A stretch of 8,833 nucleotides of DNA from Minisyncoccota bacterium (lineage in GTDB: Bacteria > Patescibacteriota > Minisyncoccia > UBA6257 > JAKLIH01): assembly GCA_028691405.1 (NCBI GenBank), contig JAQUZI010000021.1:1-8833 (forward strand), read 5' to 3'. The translations under genes were made by a program, and so were the position numbers. Positions 6,804-8,833 of the stretch are shown piece after piece (position 1 is the stretch's first letter; every line of letters begins with the position of its first letter). Below the pieces are notes generated by a model. That model saw nothing but the letters and a program-made list of their open reading frames with translations, did no database searches and had not been told where the DNA came from.

Positions 6804-7212
6804 ATTAAATGACGTGATAGTTTGTGACGATATAAGAAGTGAAATCGGTGGCAAACATACAATTGTTGGTTTGGTAAATGAGTTAAATGCAAAAGTCAGC
6901 AAAAATTTCACAGGTGAAGCGATTTTCCCTTTGAGTTTTTTATTCAGAACTACAAATTATAAAAAGGATTTAAAGCTCAAAACTATCGATATTTGCCTTT
7001 TGGATGATGGTAAAGAAATTCTAAAGCGAACCGTTTTTATCGATCCTAACAAAGAACCGACTAGGCACTTCAATATCTCGATGATAAAAGAACTGATAAA
7101 GATAAAGAAGACTACAAACATCGCTTTTAAGTTAGTCGTAACTAACACCGAAAATAAAAAGTGCGAAATTAAAACTGATTATATTTTTACAGTGAATCTG
7201 ATAAAAGAATAA
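6790..7212 (+). CDS. DUF6941-like protein, third gene of the toxin-antitoxin-like unit
   Basis: A 140-aa soluble protein. The start (VIVCDDIRSEIGGKHTIVGL, residues 9-28) fits the DUF6941 pattern as I recall it: a hydrophobic strand, CDD, then a GGK turn and a second strand. Alternating strands follow (FPLSFLFRTTNY, LKLKTIDICLLDDGKEIL, IAFKLVVTNTENKKCEIKT, YIFTVNLI), giving a predicted beta-sandwich. The family's function is not known to me. The ATG at 6790 has AGGAGA at 6779-6784; an ATG at 6766 in the same frame lacks such a site and would lengthen the overlap. The gene starts 14 nt inside the MqsA-like gene, which implies translational coupling and a related role. It takes the place of the SecB-like chaperone in TAC operons, but I see no SecB signature, so a chaperone role is only a hypothesis. 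Confidence 0.6.
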   Translation: MENIKLNDVIVCDDIRSEIGGKHTIVGLVNELNAKVSKNFTGEAIFPLSFLFRTTNYKKDLKLKTIDICLLDDGKEILKRTVFIDPNKEPTRHFNISMIKELIKIKKTTNIAFKLVVTNTENKKCEIKTDYIFTVNLIKE

Positions 7213-7222
7213 TTTGATAAAT

Positions 7223-7247
7223 ATTGTCGTTATTCTGTCACGACAAT
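7223..7247. repeat. 25-bp boundary repeat, copy B (8-bp inverted repeat)
   Basis: Starts 11 nt after the stop of the DUF6941-like gene. The arms ATTGTCGT (7223-7230) and ACGACAAT (7240-7247) are perfect 8-bp inverted repeats around a 9-nt loop. It matches copy A at 21 of 25 positions. In RNA it would form a hairpin at the end of the three-gene transcript, but no T-run follows, so intrinsic termination is doubtful. Copies A and B are direct repeats flanking the whole three-gene unit. Confidence 0.6.
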
Positions 7248-7273
7248 TCAAAGAATTTAAAAATATTTATTGC

Positions 7274-7331
7274 CGTGTCACGATTTGACACGCCTCCGGT
7301 CGTATATTGCGTAAAAGTAATGTAAGTGAGG
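7274..7331 (+). promoter_or_regulatory. Upstream region of the ORF6N gene: inverted repeat, -10-like box and ribosome site
   Basis: CGTGTCA (7274-7280) and TGACACG (7286-7292) form a perfect 7-bp inverted repeat with a 5-nt centre, a likely operator. CGTATATTG (7301-7309) resembles the -10 region ahead of the Fic gene; no good -35 box sits at the usual distance. GAGG (7328-7331) is the ribosome site for the ATG at 7337. The centre TCACGATTTG shares 9 of 10 bases with TCACAATTTG in the palindrome inside the gene itself. Confidence 0.5.
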
Positions 7332-7336
7332 CGGTT

Positions 7337-7792
7337 ATGTCGGAATATGAAATAGAAAAGTTTGAAGAGAGTCTGAAGGAGAAAATATATTCGATCCGGG
7401 GACTTCAGGTGATGCTGGACAGGGATCTGGCGGAGCTGTATGGAGTGGAGACAAAGGTTTTGAATCAGGCGGTTAAGAGAAATAAGGAAAGGTTTCCATC
7501 AAAATTCTGTTTTTCACTGAATAGTAAAGAGATGCAAAACTTGAAGTCACAATTTGTGACTTCAAGTTGGGACGGAAGGAGGTATGATTGGTTTGTATTC
7601 ACAGAACACGGAGTTACACTGCTCGCTTCTGTTTTAAACAGCAAGACGGCAATTGATATAACCATAAAAATAATTGATGCATTCATAGAGATGCGTAAAT
7701 TTATTCAGTCAAATGCCCAAGTGTTTCAGAGATTGGACAATGTGGAAGTTGAAGCTGTAGAAATGCTGAGCAGGCTGGGGAAGATAAAGTAA
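7337..7792 (+). CDS. ORF6N-domain protein (phage-antirepressor-like DNA-binding protein)
   Basis: A 151-aa protein. Residues about 15-100 are a canonical ORF6N domain: IYSIRGLQVMLDRDLAELYGV (18-37), KVLNQAVKRNKERFPSKFCF (40-59), then FVFTEHGVTLLASVLNSKTAI (86-106). ORF6N is a DNA-binding module of phage antirepressors and of many chromosomal genes of unknown role. A helical tail follows (IKIIDAFIEMRKFIQSNAQVFQRLDNVE) and then a short end, VEAVEMLSRLGKIK. Many family members extend further with a coiled coil or a second domain, so the C terminus may be truncated or replaced. The ATG at 7337 with GAGG 5 nt upstream is preferred to the in-frame TTG at 7307, which lies in the -10-like box. A 31-bp perfect palindrome lies inside the gene (7538-7568). 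The gene probably encodes a protein that binds its own upstream inverted repeat; cellular role unknown. Confidence 0.82.
   Translation: MSEYEIEKFEESLKEKIYSIRGLQVMLDRDLAELYGVETKVLNQAVKRNKERFPSKFCFSLNSKEMQNLKSQFVTSSWDGRRYDWFVFTEHGVTLLASVLNSKTAIDITIKIIDAFIEMRKFIQSNAQVFQRLDNVEVEAVEMLSRLGKIK
7538..7568. repeat. 31-bp perfect palindrome inside the ORF6N gene
   Basis: The 15-nt arm AACTTGAAGTCACAA (7538-7552) is followed by a single T and then its exact reverse complement (7554-7568). It begins exactly at a codon (AAC) and encodes residues 68-77, NLKSQFVTSS, in the stretch between the two conserved ORF6N blocks. All bases were checked by hand. A palindrome of this length within a conserved domain is unlikely by chance. 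It could be a binding site, an inserted palindromic element or the product of repair-driven arm correction. Confidence 0.9.
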
Positions 7793-7811
7793 TGTCGGGA
7801 AAAGATGGTGG

Positions 7812-7827
7812 AATATCTTCGGATATT
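7812..7827 (+). terminator. Weak hairpin with TTCG tetraloop after the ORF6N gene
   Basis: AATATC (7812-7817), loop TTCG, GATATT (7822-7827), then TTATT. The C(UUCG)G closing is an unusually stable tetraloop, but the stem is mostly A-T and the T-tract is short. It lies 20 nt past the ORF6N stop and about 40 nt before dinD, so it may attenuate or process the transcript rather than end it. Confidence 0.35.
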
Positions 7828-7863
7828 TTATTAAATTGATAAACTAAATGAAAGAGGATTACT

Positions 7864-8264
7864 ATGGACACGAATTCAATAACAAGATTAAAAGAATCAT
7901 TTGATTTGATCGCAAAGACCGAACCAGACTCAGAAATTGAGTTCTGGTATGCAAGGGATTTGATGAATGGACTCGGTTATGGAAGGTGGGAAAATTTTTA
8001 TAACGTAATCCAAAAGGCTGTTGTTTCTTGTGAAAATAGCGGTGCTGAAATTCAAAACCATTTTGTTGACGTCAACAAAATGGTTGAAATTGGCAGCAGT
8101 ATTTCACGACCAGTTGAAGACATAATGCTTACACGATATGCTTGCTATCTGAAGCACTCCCGCCTGCCGAAGATCTGAAAAAGCTCGAAAGAAAAGTGAA
8201 ATCTACCGATAAGAAAATGATCAAAGATTGCGAGCTTCCGAAAAAATCTGAGAAAAAAGATTAA
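7864..8264 (+). pseudogene. dinD: dinD-like gene with internal deletion and frameshift
   Basis: The ATG at 7864 (AGAGGA at 7853-7858) opens a good DinD N terminus: a SFDLIAKTE helix, EFWYARDLMNGLGYGRWENF, NHFVDVNKMVEIGS, then PVEDIMLTRYACYL (83-96). The current frame then diverges and stops at 8178 after 104 aa. From 8151 a different frame reads EALPPAEDLKKLERKV to a TAA at 8262-8264, 37 residues that resemble the normal DinD C terminus. The middle of the protein (roughly 140-150 residues in full-length relatives, from memory) is missing, and the junction near 8149-8153 shifts the frame. DinD is a DNA-damage-inducible protein of the BRO/antirepressor-like group with unclear function. The N-terminal DNA-binding-like part might still be made, but the gene is most likely dead. 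A 30-bp perfect palindrome lies within it. Confidence 0.75.
8056..8085. repeat. 30-bp perfect palindrome inside the dinD remnant
   Basis: The 15-nt arm AACCATTTTGTTGAC (8056-8070) is followed directly by its exact reverse complement (8071-8085), with no spacer. It starts at a codon (AAC), spans exactly ten codons and encodes NHFVDVNKMV (65-74), a conserved DinD motif. This parallels the palindrome in the ORF6N gene about 500 bp upstream, which also starts at an AAC codon. The two palindromes differ in sequence. Confidence 0.9.
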
Positions 8265-8303
8265 AGTAAATTTGATGTAAAGTAAAAGTGAAATGCTCTT
8301 CTT

Positions 8304-8328
8304 ATTGTTGTTACGCTGTCGAGATTAG
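8304..8328. repeat. 25-bp boundary repeat, copy C (degenerate)
   Basis: Begins ATTGTTGTTACGCTGTCGAG. It matches copy A at 19 of 25 positions, with most differences in the last few bases, so the right arm of the inverted repeat is lost. It lies 39 nt after the ancestral dinD stop and marks the end of the accessory block; host-type composition and a promoter follow. It is less certain than A and B because it is shorter and decayed. Confidence 0.4.
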
Positions 8329-8358
8329 GTAAGAAATAATCCCACGAATCTATTTTTA

Positions 8359-8476
8359 TTGATAAATGTCATGTTCTTTATTATATTATAAGTCCGGTGC
8401 GGAAAAGAGTTAAATAAGGCGGTATGTGAAATAAATACCCCGGCGTTCCGTTCACTTGTGAAAAATCTATCGGAGA
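8359..8476 (+). promoter_or_regulatory. Promoter and leader of the PqqD-family gene
   Basis: TTGATA (8359-8364), a 17-bp spacer and TATATT (8382-8387) form a good promoter. The leader of roughly 85 nt contains small potential hairpins (GGTAT against ATACC around 8421-8440, and the palindrome TTCACTTGTGAA at 8451-8462), none strong enough to call a riboswitch. GGAGA (8472-8476) is the ribosome site. Confidence 0.55.
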
Positions 8477-8480
8477 ATTT

Positions 8481-8726
8481 ATGATGGACAGGGACAAATT
8501 ATCGGTACTTGCAATAAGCGACAGCGGATTTATTTTCGATCCGGTGACGGGTCATTCATACACGGCGAACGCTACGGGCCTAAAGATACTTGAGCTTTTG
8601 AAGACGGGAAAGTCCGAGGATGAGATCAAATCGGCGATAATGGAAGAGTTTGACGCTTCCGACGATGAGGTGACGGTCGACATTCAGGATTTTGTCGAAA
8701 ATCTTAAAAAATATTTTCTGGTTTAG
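8481..8726 (+). CDS. PqqD-family protein
   Basis: An 81-aa protein spanning a whole PqqD domain. It has an initial strand pair (ISDSGFIFDPVTGHSYTANATG), a helix (LKILELLKTGKSEDEI), a second helix (KSAIMEEFDASDDEVTVDI) and a closing helix (QDFVENLKKYFLV). PqqD-type proteins are small winged-helix-like chaperones that bind precursor peptides and present them to a modifying enzyme. Relatives also sit beside ATP-grasp or kinase-like enzymes whose substrates are unknown. The gene ends 9 nt before a likely ATP-grasp gene, so the two probably work together. ATG 8481 and ATG 8484 are both possible starts; spacing from GGAGA is 4 and 7 nt. Composition is host-like, so I place it outside the accessory block. 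The pathway and any precursor peptide are not visible here. Confidence 0.8.
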   Translation: MMDRDKLSVLAISDSGFIFDPVTGHSYTANATGLKILELLKTGKSEDEIKSAIMEEFDASDDEVTVDIQDFVENLKKYFLV

Positions 8727-8735
8727 GCGGCTAAT

Positions 8736-8833
8736 ATGAAAATAACAGTCGCGGTGAGCGGAATTAATACGATAGACAATCCGGGGCCGGGTGCGGGAAT
8801 ATGCCGGGCGCTCAAGGAAAGCGGAATGGAGAT
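8736..8833 (+). CDS. Probable ATP-grasp-type enzyme, N-terminal fragment
   Basis: The gene runs off the window. The ATG at 8736 follows a weak TAGGCGG (8724-8730). The first residues, MKITVAVSGIN followed by DNPGPGAGICRALKES, form a beta-strand, glycine-rich turn and helix. I recall the NPGPG turn from ATP-grasp proteins (carbamoyl-phosphate-synthase-like) that occur next to PqqD-family genes. Only 32 full codons are present, so no ATP-binding or catalytic residues can be checked. An alternative is another Rossmann-like nucleotide-binding protein. Close spacing to the PqqD-family gene suggests one operon. Confidence 0.55.
   Translation, partial: MKITVAVSGINTIDNPGPGAGICRALKESGME

Noticed and set aside
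6790..7212. SecB-like chaperone as the third gene
   Set aside because: The position suggests a TAC locus, but there is no SecB C-terminal signature and the N-terminal CDD..GGK pattern fits DUF6941 better.
7223..7247. Rho-independent terminator
   Set aside because: The 8-bp stem is good, but no T-run follows and the same sequence recurs elsewhere as a repeat, so I list it as a repeat.
1..8833. CRISPR array, tRNA, rRNA, insertion sequence or prophage structural genes
   Set aside because: I found no regularly spaced repeats, no cloverleaf or rRNA sequence, no transposase or integrase, and no phage structural proteins.

Overview
The window is a bacterial chromosome segment in which an accessory block of defence, selfish and phage-like genes (about 2370-8300) sits between ordinary housekeeping genes. 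The flanks are moderately GC-rich (hand count at 841-900: about 57% G+C). Much of the block is AT-rich (hand count at 4921-4980: about 27%), which suggests it was assembled by transfer. The host is probably from the FCB side of the tree or a related candidate phylum. The hints are a subtilase ending in a fibronectin III module, a DUF4172-type Fic protein and an ORF6N/DinD pair. This placement is a weak inference.

Left flank (1-2368): the 3' end of an S8 serine protease, a Gfo/Idh/MocA NAD(P)-dependent oxidoreductase and prmA (ribosomal protein L11 methyltransferase). All are on the + strand, the genes 8 and 1 nt apart, and read as one transcription unit.

Accessory block: (i) a class II Fic AMPylase with a C-terminal winged helix, preceded by a duplicated 15-nt element overlapping its promoter and ribosome site; (ii) a 616-aa AT-rich protein with a C-terminal PD-(D/E)XK nuclease domain and two SAP-like repeats; (iii) a three-gene unit (5761-7212) with its own promoter. 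That unit encodes a protein resembling MqsR toxin, a protein resembling MqsA antitoxin with MqsA's exact cysteine spacing plus a C-terminal extension, and an overlapping DUF6941-like protein. (iv) An ORF6N-domain gene and an internally deleted dinD follow. Each of these two carries a perfect palindrome of about 30 bp inside its coding sequence. A 25-bp imperfect repeat occurs on both sides of unit (iii) and again, degenerate, after dinD, so it marks module boundaries.

Right flank (8359-8833): composition returns to the host type. A good promoter leads into a PqqD-family small protein and the start of an ATP-grasp-type gene, which suggests a peptide- or small-molecule-modifying pathway continuing past the window.

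The best candidate for an undescribed system is unit (iii). It has the layout of a toxin-antitoxin-chaperone (TAC) locus but carries a DUF6941-like protein where a SecB-like chaperone would be expected. The second candidate is the pair of intragenic palindromes in the ORF6N and dinD genes.
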